Positions 38,220-47,676 are shown, numbered from the stretch's first letter. The stretch is 64,000 nucleotides of DNA from Methylobacterium sp. J-068 (GCF_022829445.1 NZ_JAKSXY010000122.1:124001-188000), one strand, 5' to 3'. The notes: a model not told the origin generated them from the sequence alone. Program-made: numbers and translations.

Positions 38220-38831
38220 TCAGCGCCCTTTCGCGTTCGCGCGGGCGAAGGTCTGGGCGATCCGCTCGCGCAACTCGTTGTTCAGCTCGATGTCGACGAC
38301 GCGCCAGGTCCAGGCCCGCAGGCGCAGGCGGATGCGCAGCCGGCGATCCCGGCTCGCCTCGGGGGGCACGCCGACGACCACCGTGCGAAAGCCGCGCATC
38401 TCGGAGGCGAGATAGAACGGGATCAGCCGGCGCAGGCTCTCGATGCGCAGCCCCCCGCCCCCGGATTTCGACGCGGGCGCCTCCCGCCCGAGTTCGACCG
38501 ATTGCGGCCAGCCGTCGTCCAGGAGATCCACCACCATGGCGGGCGTCACCAGCGCCTCGGCGATCGGGATCGCCAGGGCGGCGGCGGCCTCCGAGATGCG
38601 CTGGCGCTCGCGCGGTTCCACGTCGGGCGCGGACGGATCGCGCGCCTGGGCCGCCGCGGCGGCCTGGCGGATGACGGAGAGCCGCAGGGTGCGGAAATTG
38701 ACGTGCCGGGCGATGTAGTCGGTGTCGTGCGCCTGGACCGCGCGGGCCAGATCGTAGAGCGCCCACAGGGGCGTCAGCGTGAAGGCGAACCAGCCGAGCG
38801 CCACCAGGATCGGAATCGACCACCACCGCAT
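38220..38831 (-). CDS. DUF2939-family protein
   Basis: A 203-residue protein with an N-terminal membrane anchor (SIPILVALGWFAFTLTPLWA) followed by the DUF2939 pattern LYDLARAVQAHDTDYIARHV and a C-terminal beta-rich domain (RAWTWRVVDIELN). It is likely anchored facing the periplasm. Function unknown. It is the last gene of the minus-strand block, 20 bp after rppH, and converges with the ROK-type gene. Confidence 0.75.
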   Translation of the reverse strand: MRWWSIPILVALGWFAFTLTPLWALYDLARAVQAHDTDYIARHVNFRTLRLSVIRQAAAAAQARDPSAPDVEPRERQRISEAAAALAIPIAEALVTPAMVVDLLDDGWPQSVELGREAPASKSGGGGLRIESLRRLIPFYLASEMRGFRTVVVGVPPEASRDRRLRIRLRLRAWTWRVVDIELNNELRERIAQTFARANAKGR

Positions 38832-38851
38832 CGGGGCGCCGGCTCAGGCGA

Positions 38852-39397
38852 TCACGAGGGCGCGCGCCAGGCGGCCAGCCCCGCGAAGGCGGCGACCACA
38901 CCTTCGTAGACCGGCCGCTTGAAGGGCACGATCAGGTCGGGCAGGCCCGACATCGGCTCCCAGCGCCACGCGTCGAACTCGGACTTGAAGGCGCCGTTGC
39001 CGGGGGAGATCACGTCGATCTCGTCGTCGGAGCCGAGAAACCCGAAGGCGAACCACTTCTGGGTCTGGCCGCGATAGCGCCCCTTCCAGGCCTGCTTCAG
39101 CACGGCCGGCGGCAGGTCGTAGGAGAGCCATCCCTCCGTCTCGCCGAGCCGCACCACCGAGCCGGCCGAGACGTTGGTCTCTTCGTAGAGTTCGCGCAGG
39201 GCCGCCGCCTCCGGGTCCTCGCCCGCGTCGATGCCGCCCTGGGGCATCTGCCAGGCGCGACCGTCCGCGACGTGCTCCGGCCCCGCATCGGCGCGCCGGC
39301 GCCCGATGAAGACGAGGCCGGACCGCGCGATCAGGGTGATGCCGACGCAGCGGCGGTACGGCAGGTCGGCGCCGTCGGCGATCGGGGATGCGGTCAT
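38852..39397 (-). CDS. rppH: RNA pyrophosphohydrolase RppH
   Basis: Nudix enzyme removing pyrophosphate from 5' triphosphate mRNA ends to trigger decay. The 181-residue protein has the family opening LPYRRCVGITLIARSGLVFI and a Nudix box reading GGIDAGEDPEAAALRELYEE, then TNV. The ATG at 39397 is used; one at 39409 is possible. Its position beside the yibQ-like gene and ctpA is conserved in the order. Confidence 0.93.
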   Translation of the reverse strand: MTASPIADGADLPYRRCVGITLIARSGLVFIGRRRADAGPEHVADGRAWQMPQGGIDAGEDPEAAALRELYEETNVSAGSVVRLGETEGWLSYDLPPAVLKQAWKGRYRGQTQKWFAFGFLGSDDEIDVISPGNGAFKSEFDAWRWEPMSGLPDLIVPFKRPVYEGVVAAFAGLAAWRAPS

Positions 39398-39459
39398 AAG
39401 CGAGACCATAGGCAGGGACGCCATGTGCCGCAACGCACGAAACGACAAGGCATCACACT

Positions 39460-40713
39460 TCAGGGTTTCGCACTGGTGAGGCGGGTGGGTCCGCTCCCGC
39501 GCAGGGCGACGCTCACGGGCACCAGCCGGATGCCGCGGCTTTCCGCCTCCGCGGCCCAGCGGGCGATCCGGTCGATGCTCATCGGCATGGCGCTGGCCGA
39601 GGCGAGGGCGAAGCCCTTCTGCCGGGCCTGGGCCTCGAGCCGGGCCAGTTCGCGGTCGATGGCCTCGGGACGCGCCAGGGCATCGAGCACGATCTCGGCA
39701 CGGGCGACCGGAACCTTGGCCTTGCCGGCCAGGGTGGTGGCGAGCGAGCGCGGCGAGGTGCCGTCGTCCACGAAGCCGAGGCCACGGGCGCCGATCTCGC
39801 GCAGCACCGGATCGAGGGCGGCGGCGTCGCTGGTCAGCTTGGCGCCCATGTAATTGACGATGCCGACGAAGCCCGGGAAGCGGCTCATGATCCAGCTCAG
39901 GCGGTCGAGATTCTCCGGCGGCCGCGAGGTGGTCAGCAGCGTCTGGGGGCCAGGATCGCTGTCGGGATAATCGAACGGCTCCATCGGCGCCTGGAGCAGC
40001 ACCTCGTGCCCGGCCTCGCGCGCACGGGTCACGGTACGTTCGAGGTCGCCGCCATAGGGTGCGAAGGCGAGACTGACGGCCGGCGGCAGCCGCGTGATGG
40101 CGCTCGCGGTGGCGGCCTGCCCGATTCCGAGCCCCGAGACCAGGATGGCGACGCGCGGCCCCGAGCCGCCGCCGGCCTCCGGCCGGGCATAGACGTCGAG
40201 GGAACGCAAGCGCCCTTCGCCGAGGCGCGGCAGGTTACCGTGGCGGCCACGCTCGATCAGACGGGAATCGGGCGCCGCGCTCAGCCGGATCGGCGCGGCG
40301 GAGGGAACCTGGATCACCACCGCGTCGGTCGGGGCGGCGGTTCCGGTGGGGCGAAACACCGTGACGCCGGAGGCGGTCTCGACCTCGTCGGCGCTGCTCG
40401 AGGCGGATTTCGGCCGCTCCGCCTTGGGCGGCACCTGCGCCGCCACGGGCGCCATGACGGGTTCGCGCAGGGTGATGGCCGCGACCGCGCTCGGCTCGCC
40501 GCCCTCCGGATCTCCCACCACGACCAGGATGCTGAGACCCACGACGAGGCCCGCCACGAGGCCACCGAGCATCAGCGGCGCGGTGATCCTGACCTGCCGC
40601 AGCGATCGCAGACGCTGGCCGGCGGAAGGCTTCGCCCCGAGCGGTCGGGTCAGGATGTCGTCGGTGGCCACGCGCAGCCGCTTCCCCAGGGTCGTGGACC
40701 GGTGCGGAGGCAA
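39460..40713 (-). CDS. Divergent polysaccharide deacetylase (YibQ/DUF610)
   Basis: A 417-residue protein with a single N-terminal membrane anchor (about 45-68), a proline/alanine-rich linker and a C-terminal domain beginning GPRVAILVSGLGIG. The latter has the deacetylase-like segments EVLLQAPMEPFDYP and LGFVDDGTS. It is expected in the periplasm; a link to peptidoglycan turnover is inferred from its EnvC and CtpA neighbours. Confidence 0.85.
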   Translation of the reverse strand: MPPHRSTTLGKRLRVATDDILTRPLGAKPSAGQRLRSLRQVRITAPLMLGGLVAGLVVGLSILVVVGDPEGGEPSAVAAITLREPVMAPVAAQVPPKAERPKSASSSADEVETASGVTVFRPTGTAAPTDAVVIQVPSAAPIRLSAAPDSRLIERGRHGNLPRLGEGRLRSLDVYARPEAGGGSGPRVAILVSGLGIGQAATASAITRLPPAVSLAFAPYGGDLERTVTRAREAGHEVLLQAPMEPFDYPDSDPGPQTLLTTSRPPENLDRLSWIMSRFPGFVGIVNYMGAKLTSDAAALDPVLREIGARGLGFVDDGTSPRSLATTLAGKAKVPVARAEIVLDALARPEAIDRELARLEAQARQKGFALASASAMPMSIDRIARWAAEAESRGIRLVPVSVALRGSGPTRLTSAKP

Positions 40714-40809
40714 GCCCGTCGTGAAACGAGAACGGCCCCCACGACCGGTTCTGAACCGACATTGGGGGCCGACATGGTTAACGCTTCGCTAAGGCGCGGC
40801 GACCGGGTC

Positions 40810-42132
40810 TCAGTTGGGAACGGCCGCCTTCGGCGTGTTGGCCGCGCCCTTCTGGATGCCGCGCAGGAAGTCGAAGGCCGCGATGAGCTGCTTGTCCTTG
40901 GCCGGGTCCGGCGGGACGTAGGCGGAGGAACCGCCGCGCTCCTCGACATCCTTCTGCTTGAGGTGGCCCTTCAGGCCGGCCTCGCCCTTGGTCTCGTCCT
41001 TGCCCTTCAGCTCGTCCGGCACCTCCTGCAGGACCTCCTGGTCCGGCTCGATGCCCTTGGCCTGAATCGAGCGGCCCGACGGCGTGTAGTAGCGCGCGGT
41101 GGTCAGGCGGAGCGCGCCGCTGCCGCCGAGCGGGATGATCGACTGCACCGAGCCCTTGCCGAACGAGCGGGTGCCGAGCACCGTCGCGCGCTTGTGGTCC
41201 TGGAGGGCGCCGGCCACGATCTCGGAGGCCGAGGCGGACCCGCCATTGACGAGCACGACGATGGGCTTGCCCTTCGTCAGGTCGCCGGACTTGGCCGAGA
41301 AGCGCTGGGTCTCGTCGGGGTTGCGGCCGCGGGTCGAGACGATCTCGCCCCGGTCGAGGAACGCATCCGACACCATCACGGCCTGGTCGAGGAGGCCGCC
41401 CGGGTTGTTGCGCAGGTCCAGCACGTAGCCCTTGAGCTTGTCGGCGCCGATCTCGGTGTTGAGCTTGTCGATCGCCGCGCGCAGGCCGTCGAAGGTCTGC
41501 TCGTTGAATTGGGTCAGGCGGATGTAGCCGACGTCGCCGCCCTCGGCGCGCGAGCGCACCGGCTTGATCTTGATCACGTCGCGGTTGAGCGTGACCTCGA
41601 TCGGGTCCTTGGATTCCTTGCGGCTGATCTTCAGCTTGACCGGCGAGTTGACCGGGCCGCGCATCTTGTCGACGGCCTGGTTCAGGGTCAGGCCCTGGAC
41701 CTGATCCTCGTCGATCTGCGTGATCACGTCGTTGGTGAGGATGCCCGCCTTCGAGGCCGGGGTGTCGTCGATCGGGGTCACGACCTTGATCAGGCCGTCC
41801 TCCATCGTGACCTCGATGCCGAGGCCGCCGAACTCGCCGCGCGTCTGCACCTGCATGTCGCGGAAGCTCTTCGAATCCATGTAGCTGGAATGCGGATCGA
41901 GCGAGGTGAGCATGCCGTTCACAGCCGCCTCGATCAGCTTCGCCTCGTCGGGCTTCTCGACGTAGTCGGTGCGGACCTTCTCGAACACGTCACCGAACAG
42001 GCTGAGCTGGCGGTAGGTCTCGGCGGAGGCGGCGACGGCGCTCGTCCCCGAGAGCAGGCGGGTCTGGGTCGCCACCACCGAGGATCCGACGCCGAGGAAC
42101 GCGCCGAGCAGTATCAGGGAAACCTTGCGCAT
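40810..42132 (-). CDS. ctpA: Carboxyl-terminal processing protease CtpA (S41)
   Basis: A 440-residue periplasmic or membrane-tethered serine protease. The N-terminal signal/anchor (MRKVSLILLGAFLGVGSSVV) is followed by a PDZ domain (about 95-190) and the S41 domain. The Ser is in VNGGSASASEI (about 295-305) and the catalytic Lys is K326 in GTRSFGKGS. The start shares a base with the envC-like stop (TAATG). Such proteases trim murein hydrolases and their regulators. Confidence 0.94.
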   Translation of the reverse strand: MRKVSLILLGAFLGVGSSVVATQTRLLSGTSAVAASAETYRQLSLFGDVFEKVRTDYVEKPDEAKLIEAAVNGMLTSLDPHSSYMDSKSFRDMQVQTRGEFGGLGIEVTMEDGLIKVVTPIDDTPASKAGILTNDVITQIDEDQVQGLTLNQAVDKMRGPVNSPVKLKISRKESKDPIEVTLNRDVIKIKPVRSRAEGGDVGYIRLTQFNEQTFDGLRAAIDKLNTEIGADKLKGYVLDLRNNPGGLLDQAVMVSDAFLDRGEIVSTRGRNPDETQRFSAKSGDLTKGKPIVVLVNGGSASASEIVAGALQDHKRATVLGTRSFGKGSVQSIIPLGGSGALRLTTARYYTPSGRSIQAKGIEPDQEVLQEVPDELKGKDETKGEAGLKGHLKQKDVEERGGSSAYVPPDPAKDKQLIAAFDFLRGIQKGAANTPKAAVPN

Positions 42133-43472
42133 TATCCGCGAACCTTCTCGCTGGGGCTTTTCGCCCACCAAGGCTCCGGATCGATGGAGCCGCCGTCTTT
42201 TCTGAACTCGACGTATAAGACCGGATCGCCGCGATCACCGCCCGCCGAATCGGCGCCGGTGCCGCCCTCCCCCATCGCCGCCACCGGCTCGCCCGCGAGC
42301 ACGAACTGGCCGACCTCGACGTTGATCTGGTCCATCCCCGCCAACAAGAGATAGTAGCCATCGCCGGCGTTGATGATCAAGAGTCGCCCGTACGAGCGGA
42401 ACTGGCCGGCGAAGGACACCCAGCCATCCGCCGGAGAGGAAACCACCGCCTTGGGCCGGGTCGCGAGCGATATGCCGCGGCTGGCGCCGCCCGTTCCGTC
42501 GGGCTGGTTGAAGCCGCGCAGGAGGGTGCCGCTCACGGGGCGGGGCAGGTCGCCGCGCGTATCGACGAAGCGGACCTTGGGGCTGAGCCGGGCCGGATCG
42601 CGCGCGCTTGCGGCGGCGAACCGCTCCTGGGTCGCGCGCGCCTCGCGGGTCTCGGCCGCCCGCGCCTCCTCCGCCGCGCGCCGTGCGGAGGCGACCTCGC
42701 CCTCCATCCGGTCGAGCAGATCCTTCAGGCTCTTGGCCTGCACCGACAGTTCGGCGGTGCGCGTCCGCTCGGCGGAGAGGCCGCTCTCGACCTCGGCCTG
42801 CCGGGTCCGGCGCGCCGCGATCAGCGCGTTCAGGCGCTGCTGCTCGCGGGCCCAGCCGGCGAGATCGCCGGTCAAACCTTCGCGATCCGACGCGATCAGT
42901 CCCTTGAGGCGCACGAGCTCGGAGAGGTCGCCGGCCAGGGTCTCGGCCTCGCCGCGCAGTTCGGGCACCACGGCGCCGAGGAGCATGGAGGTGCGGATCA
43001 CCGCCAGCACGTCCTCCGGCCGCACCAGCACGGCCGGCGGCGGGCGCCGGCCCATGCGCTGGAGCGCGGCGAGGATCTCCGCGATGACGCCGCGCCGGGA
43101 TTCGAGCGAGCGGCGCAGGGCCGCCTCGCTGGCGCCGAGCGTCTTCAGACGCTCCTCCAGCCGGCTCATCCGCACCTCGGTGGCCTGGGATTGCCGCGCG
43201 GCGTCGAGGAGCGCGGTGTTGAGCTTGGCCCGATCGCCGCCGATCGCGGCGATCTCGGCCTCGAACTTCGCCCGCGCGCCGGTGCTGGCGGCGAGCGCCT
43301 CCTCGATGCGCTTCAGGTTCTCGGCCCGGCGGTTCTTCTCGTCGAGCGCCCTTTGGACAGCGTCCGGCGTCGTCGGCTCCTCGGCGCGGGGAGCCGCCGT
43401 CACGGAGAGGCAGGCGGCCACGAGCAGACCGCGCCTCACCCCTGCTCGCCTGCGTCGCCGGACCGGATTCAT
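42132..43472 (-). CDS. envC: EnvC-like murein hydrolase activator, degenerate LytM domain
   Basis: A 446-residue exported protein: signal sequence (GLLVAACLSVTAAPRA), two long coiled coils (about 45-270) and a C-terminal M23/LytM domain. The M23 zinc ligands are replaced: GGASRGI stands where the first His is expected, and YVEF where HxH is expected. As in E. coli EnvC it therefore probably activates amidases instead of cutting. It overlaps rlmH by ATGA and ctpA by TAATG. Confidence 0.88.
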   Translation of the reverse strand: MNPVRRRRRAGVRRGLLVAACLSVTAAPRAEEPTTPDAVQRALDEKNRRAENLKRIEEALAASTGARAKFEAEIAAIGGDRAKLNTALLDAARQSQATEVRMSRLEERLKTLGASEAALRRSLESRRGVIAEILAALQRMGRRPPPAVLVRPEDVLAVIRTSMLLGAVVPELRGEAETLAGDLSELVRLKGLIASDREGLTGDLAGWAREQQRLNALIAARRTRQAEVESGLSAERTRTAELSVQAKSLKDLLDRMEGEVASARRAAEEARAAETREARATQERFAAASARDPARLSPKVRFVDTRGDLPRPVSGTLLRGFNQPDGTGGASRGISLATRPKAVVSSPADGWVSFAGQFRSYGRLLIINAGDGYYLLLAGMDQINVEVGQFVLAGEPVAAMGEGGTGADSAGGDRGDPVLYVEFRKDGGSIDPEPWWAKSPSEKVRG

Positions 43473-43972
43473 CGCTCGTCGAGGTTTCCGCGGTGGTACG
43501 GGTGGCCGGCGAGGATCGTCAGCGTGCGATACACCTGCTCCAGCGCGAGGACGCGCACAAGGCCATGCGGCAAGGTGGCGGCGCCGAAGGACAGGCCGAG
43601 CTCGGCGCGCGCCCGCACGGCCGGGTCGAGCCCGTCCGCGCCCCCGATGGCGAGAACGAGGACGGAGCGGCCCGCATCGCGCCAGCCGCCCACGCGCTCG
43701 GCGATGGTCTCGCTGGTCAGATCCGCGCGTCCGCGCTCGTCGTAGACGGCCAGCACGGCGCCGGTGGCCGATGCGTGGCCCAGGATCGCGGCAGCCTCCT
43801 CGGCGGCGCGGTCCGGGGCGCGGCGCGCCCGACTCTCCGGGATCTCGACGATGTCGCAGGCGGTGAAGCCGAGCCCCCGTCCGGCCTGCGCGGCGCGTTC
43901 GCGGTAGCGCGCGGCGAGGTCCCGCTCGGGGCCGGGTTTGAGGCGGCCGACCGCCGCCACGAGCAGGCGCAC
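43469..43972 (-). CDS. rlmH: 23S rRNA pseudouridine-1915 N3-methyltransferase RlmH
   Basis: SPOUT-family methyltransferase acting on the assembled 70S ribosome. The 167-residue product has RLLVAAVGRLKPGPE at the N-terminus, AIGGADGLD for SAM binding and LEQVYRTLTILAGHPYHR at the C-terminus. The start is GTG at 43972; the in-frame ATG at 44092 is inside rsfS. It lies 13 bp after rsfS, as in many bacteria. Confidence 0.94.
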   Translation of the reverse strand: MRLLVAAVGRLKPGPERDLAARYRERAAQAGRGLGFTACDIVEIPESRARRAPDRAAEEAAAILGHASATGAVLAVYDERGRADLTSETIAERVGGWRDAGRSVLVLAIGGADGLDPAVRARAELGLSFGAATLPHGLVRVLALEQVYRTLTILAGHPYHRGNLDER

Positions 43973-43985
43973 GCGGCGCCGTCGC

Positions 43986-44414
43986 TCACTCGGCCGGGGC
44001 GGCGACGGGACGGTCGGCGCCCCACATCTTCTCGAGATTGTAGAAGCCCCGCACCTCGGGACGGAAGATGTGCACGATGATGTCGCCGGCATCGATCAGC
44101 ACCCAGTCGCAGGCCGGCAGGCCCTCGACGCGGGCGGTGCCGAGCCCCTTCGCCTTCATCTCCTGAAGGACGCGGTCCGCGATCGCGCCGACATGGCGCT
44201 GCGAGCGGCCCGAGGTGATGATCATGGTGTCGGCCAGGGACGTCCGGCCCATCAGGTCGATCTCGATCGTCTCTTCGGCCTTCATGTCCTCGAGGCAATC
44301 GAGGGCGAGGCTCCGGAGATCGTCGATCTTCCGGTCGGTGGATTCGTCGGAGCCGGGGGCTCCGGTATGGACCGCGTCGTTCAGCGTCTGGGTTCCTGCA
44401 ATCGCCATCGTCAT
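43986..44414 (-). CDS. rsfS: Ribosome silencing factor RsfS
   Basis: Binds L14 on the 50S subunit and blocks subunit joining in stationary phase or starvation. The 142-residue protein has the family core IDLMGRTSLADTMIITSGRS, then VEGLPACDWVLIDAGDIIVH and the closing GFYNLEKMWG. The ATG at 44414 or the next at 44408 starts it. It follows nadD by 63 bp. Confidence 0.95.
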   Translation of the reverse strand: MTMAIAGTQTLNDAVHTGAPGSDESTDRKIDDLRSLALDCLEDMKAEETIEIDLMGRTSLADTMIITSGRSQRHVGAIADRVLQEMKAKGLGTARVEGLPACDWVLIDAGDIIVHIFRPEVRGFYNLEKMWGADRPVAAPAE

Positions 44415-44477
44415 CCCGCCACCGTACCTCGAATAGCGATGAAGTGGAACGTGGCTCTTGCCTTTTCCATGCACGAC

Positions 44478-45101
44478 CTATGCGGCGGCGTCCGGCTTCG
44501 CCCGCAGGGCGGTGGAGGAGAGGGTCGAGCGGGGGCCGTGCAGGAAGACCCAGGCCGGGGCGGCCCTGTCCACGAGGCTGCCCGCGTCCGACTCGGGAAT
44601 GCGCCAGCGCGCGAGCGCCCGCGCGGCGCGGGCGGCGGGCGCGGTCAGGGTGAAGCCCGGCCGATCGATGATCGCGATCGGCATCAGGCGCGCGATCTCG
44701 GAAAATCCCCGCCAGCGGTGAAATGTCGCGAGGCTGTCGGCGCCCATGATCCAGACGAACTTCACGCCCGGATTTCGCCGCGTCAGGAAGCGCAGGCTCT
44801 GGCGGGTGTAGCGCGCGCCGATCCGCGACTCGAAATCCGTCACCGCGATGCGCGGATGATCGGCGACACGGCTCGCGCGGGCGACGCGCGCCTCGATGGC
44901 GGCGAGTTCGCCTCGGTCCTTCAGCGGGTTGCCCGGCGTGACCATCCACCAGACCCGGTCGAGGCGCAGCCGCGCCAGGGCCACGAGGCTGACGTGCCGG
45001 TGCCCGAGATGGGCCGGATTGAAGGAGCCGCCATAGAGGCCGATGCGCAGGCCGGGCACGACGGGGGGCAGGCGGGCCGGCCCCGATGCGTCAAGCCGCA
45101 T
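44478..45101 (-). CDS. nadD: Nicotinate-nucleotide adenylyltransferase NadD
   Basis: Makes deamido-NAD from nicotinate mononucleotide and ATP. The 207-residue protein shows the nucleotidyltransferase motifs GGSFNPAHLGH (about 24-34), MGADSLATFHRW, and a terminal STLSSTALR. The ATG at 45101 lies in one arm of a 10-bp hairpin and has no clear ribosome binding site; a GTG at 45059 is an alternative start. It lies 30 bp after proA. Confidence 0.92.
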   Translation of the reverse strand: MRLDASGPARLPPVVPGLRIGLYGGSFNPAHLGHRHVSLVALARLRLDRVWWMVTPGNPLKDRGELAAIEARVARASRVADHPRIAVTDFESRIGARYTRQSLRFLTRRNPGVKFVWIMGADSLATFHRWRGFSEIARLMPIAIIDRPGFTLTAPAARAARALARWRIPESDAGSLVDRAAPAWVFLHGPRSTLSSTALRAKPDAAA

Positions 45102-45106
45102 CGGGG
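45081..45106 (-). promoter_or_regulatory. Hairpin covering the nadD start codon
   Basis: CCCCGATGCG and CGCATCGGGG form a perfect 10-bp stem with a 6-nt loop. It lies just after the proA stop and includes the nadD ATG in one arm, so it could end proA transcripts or hide the nadD start. Confidence 0.5.
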
Positions 45107-45131
45107 CGCGGGAGAGTCGCGGACGGATGCG

Positions 45132-46439
45132 TCAAGGACGCGTCTGCCCGTTCCCGTGGACGCGGTACTTGAAGGTCGTCAGCTGCTCGACGCCGACCGG
45201 ACCGCGGGCGTGCATGCGGCCCGTGGCGATGCCGATCTCGGCGCCGAAGCCGAACTCGCCGCCATCGGCGAACTGGGTCGAGGCGTTGTGCGTGACGATG
45301 GCCGAATCGACCTCCGCCAGGAAGCGCGTCGCCTCGGCCATGTCGTCCGTGACGATCGCGTCGGTGTGATGCGAGCCGTTGGTCTCGATATGCTCGATCG
45401 CCGCGTCGAGCCCGTCGACGACCCGCACCGCGATGATGGCGTCGAGGTACTCCGTGCGCCAGTCCACGTCCGTGGCGGCGCTCACCCGGCCGTCGACCGC
45501 CTGCGTCGCCGCGTCGCCGCGAACGGCGCAGCCGGAATCGAGCAGCGCGGTCACGAGCGGCGCGAGGTGGGTCTCGGCGCAGGCGCGGTCGACGAGGAGC
45601 GTCTCGGCGGCGCCGCAGATGCCGGTGCGCCGCATCTTGCTGTTCAGGACCACGGTGCGGGCCATGGCGAGGTCGGCGCCCGCCGCCACGTAGACGTGGC
45701 AGATGCCGTCGAGATGGGCGAAAACCGGGACGCGCGCCTCCGCCTGAACCCGCTCCACCAGCCCGCGTCCACCGCGCGGCACGATGATGTCGAGGCCGCC
45801 GTCGAGGCCGGCCAGCATGGCGCCGACGGCCGCGCGGTCGCGGGTCGGCACGATCTGGATCGCGTCGGCGGGAAGGCCGGCCGCCTCCAGCCCCGCCCGC
45901 ATGGTCCGCGCGATGGCCATCGCCGAACGGTGGCTGTCCGAGCCCGCCCGCAGGATCGCGGCGTTGCCGGCCTTGAGGCAGAGCGCACCCGCATCCGCCG
46001 TGACGTTAGGCCGGCTCTCGAAGATGACGCCGACGACGCCGAGCGGCACGGCGATGCGCTCGATGAGCAGGCCGTTCGGCCGCTCGAACGCGGCGATCTG
46101 CCGTCCGACGGGATCGGGCAGCGCCCCGATCTTGGCCACCGCGTCCGCGATGGCGTTGAGCCGTCCCTCGTCGAGGGTCAGGCGGTCGACGAGGGCCTGG
46201 GTCTGGCCGGCCGCGCGGGCCGCCTCCACGTCGCGGGCGTTTTCGGCCAGGATGGTGTCCCGTTCGGCACGCAGGCGCTCCGAGATCAGGCGCAGGGCGG
46301 TGTCCTTGGTCTGGGCCGGCGCGAGGGCGATCTTGCGGGCGGCGGCGCGGGCGCGCCGGCCGAGGGCGTTCATCTCCGTGACGAGATCACCGGGGGGTGC
46401 GAAATCGGTGCGCAGATTCAGAACGGGCACAGTGTTCAT
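45132..46439 (-). CDS. proA: Gamma-glutamyl phosphate reductase
   Basis: Reduces glutamate-5-phosphate to the semialdehyde in proline synthesis. The 435-residue aldehyde-dehydrogenase-fold enzyme has the catalytic Cys in KMRRTGICGAAETLL and the NADPH-site segments VIFESRPNVTADAGALCLK and PRGGRGLV. The start MNTVPVLNLRTDF at 46439 is chosen over upstream ATGs at 46523 and 46490 on family similarity. It follows proB, its pathway partner, by about 100 bp. Confidence 0.95.
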   Translation of the reverse strand: MNTVPVLNLRTDFAPPGDLVTEMNALGRRARAAARKIALAPAQTKDTALRLISERLRAERDTILAENARDVEAARAAGQTQALVDRLTLDEGRLNAIADAVAKIGALPDPVGRQIAAFERPNGLLIERIAVPLGVVGVIFESRPNVTADAGALCLKAGNAAILRAGSDSHRSAMAIARTMRAGLEAAGLPADAIQIVPTRDRAAVGAMLAGLDGGLDIIVPRGGRGLVERVQAEARVPVFAHLDGICHVYVAAGADLAMARTVVLNSKMRRTGICGAAETLLVDRACAETHLAPLVTALLDSGCAVRGDAATQAVDGRVSAATDVDWRTEYLDAIIAVRVVDGLDAAIEHIETNGSHHTDAIVTDDMAEATRFLAEVDSAIVTHNASTQFADGGEFGFGAEIGIATGRMHARGPVGVEQLTTFKYRVHGNGQTRP

Positions 46440-46536
46440 CCTCGCGACCGTCGCGAAGGCACGCGGCCGCCTTGTGTTCCCGCTCGTCATGCCACGGTGT
46501 ACGCGGCAAAAACAAGCATTCACGCTGACAGATCAG

Positions 46537-47676
46537 CTATTCCCCAACCATCGCGAGGTCATCGCGATGCACCATCTCGGCGCGACCGGGATGGGTCAGA
46601 AGATCCGCGATCTCGCGGCTGGGCCGCCCGATGATGCGCAGGGCCTGATCACTGTCATAGGCCACGAGGCCACGCCCGAGCGTGCGTCCGGCCTCGTCCC
46701 GGATCACCACGGCGTCGCCGCGCCCGAAGCCGCCCTGAACCCGCGTGACACCCACCGGGAGCAGGCTCGCGCCGCCCTGGAGCGCGCGGGCCGCGCCGGC
46801 ATCGACAGTGAGGATGCCGCGCGGCTCGAGCGACCCGGCGATCCAGCTCTTGCGGGCGGTGACCGGGTTCGAGCCGGACAGGAACCAGCTGCAGCGCCCG
46901 CCCCTGAGGATGGTGCGCAGCGGATTCTTCTCGCGCCCGTCCGCGATGATCATGTGGGTGCCGCCGCTCGCCGCGATCTGGGCGGCCTCGACCTTGGTGC
47001 GCATGCCCCCGCGCGAGAGCTCGGAGGCCGGCCCGCCCGCCATCGCCTCGATCTCCGGCGTGATCCGCTCGATCACCGGCAGGTGCCGCGCGCTCGGGTC
47101 GGTGTGGGGCGGGGCGGTGTAGAGCCCGTCGATATCGGAGAACAGCACCAGCACGTCGGCGCCGATCATGGTGGCGACGCGCGCGGCCAGGCGGTCGTTG
47201 TCGCCGTAGCGGATCTCGCTGGTGGCGACCGTGTCGTTCTCGTTGACCACGGGGACGGCGCGCACCTCGAGGAGCTTCAGCACCGTGGCGCGCGCGTTCA
47301 GGTAGCGCCGGCGCTCCTCGGTGTCCTGCGGCGTGACCAGGATCTGCCCGGCCGCGATGCCGTGATGCCCGAGCGCCTCGGACCAGTGCCGGGCCAGGGC
47401 GATCTGGCCCACGGCCGCCGCCGCCTGGCTCTCCTCCAGGCGCAGGGTTCCGGGCGGATAGCCCAGCACCGTGCGCCCGAGCGCGATGGCACCCGACGAG
47501 ACCACGAGCACGTCGGCCCCACTGGCGTGAAGGTCGGCGATGTCCTCGGCCAGGGCGCCGAGCCAGGCATGGCGCAGGCGTCCGCGCGCCCGGTCGACGA
47601 GGAGGGCCGAGCCGACCTTGATGACGATGCGGCGGAAGTCCTGGAGATTCGGGGTCGCTTGGCGTTCGGTGGTCAT
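46537..47676 (-). CDS. proB: Glutamate 5-kinase with PUA domain
   Basis: Phosphorylates glutamate, the first committed and usually proline-inhibited step of proline synthesis. The 379-residue product has IVIKVGSALLVD and VVSSGAIALGR in the kinase domain, NENDTVATSEIRYGDNDRLA for substrates, and a C-terminal PUA domain (about 280-375). The ATG at 47676 is the family start. It lies between obgE and proA in the conserved block. Confidence 0.96.
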   Translation of the reverse strand: MTTERQATPNLQDFRRIVIKVGSALLVDRARGRLRHAWLGALAEDIADLHASGADVLVVSSGAIALGRTVLGYPPGTLRLEESQAAAAVGQIALARHWSEALGHHGIAAGQILVTPQDTEERRRYLNARATVLKLLEVRAVPVVNENDTVATSEIRYGDNDRLAARVATMIGADVLVLFSDIDGLYTAPPHTDPSARHLPVIERITPEIEAMAGGPASELSRGGMRTKVEAAQIAASGGTHMIIADGREKNPLRTILRGGRCSWFLSGSNPVTARKSWIAGSLEPRGILTVDAGAARALQGGASLLPVGVTRVQGGFGRGDAVVIRDEAGRTLGRGLVAYDSDQALRIIGRPSREIADLLTHPGRAEMVHRDDLAMVGE

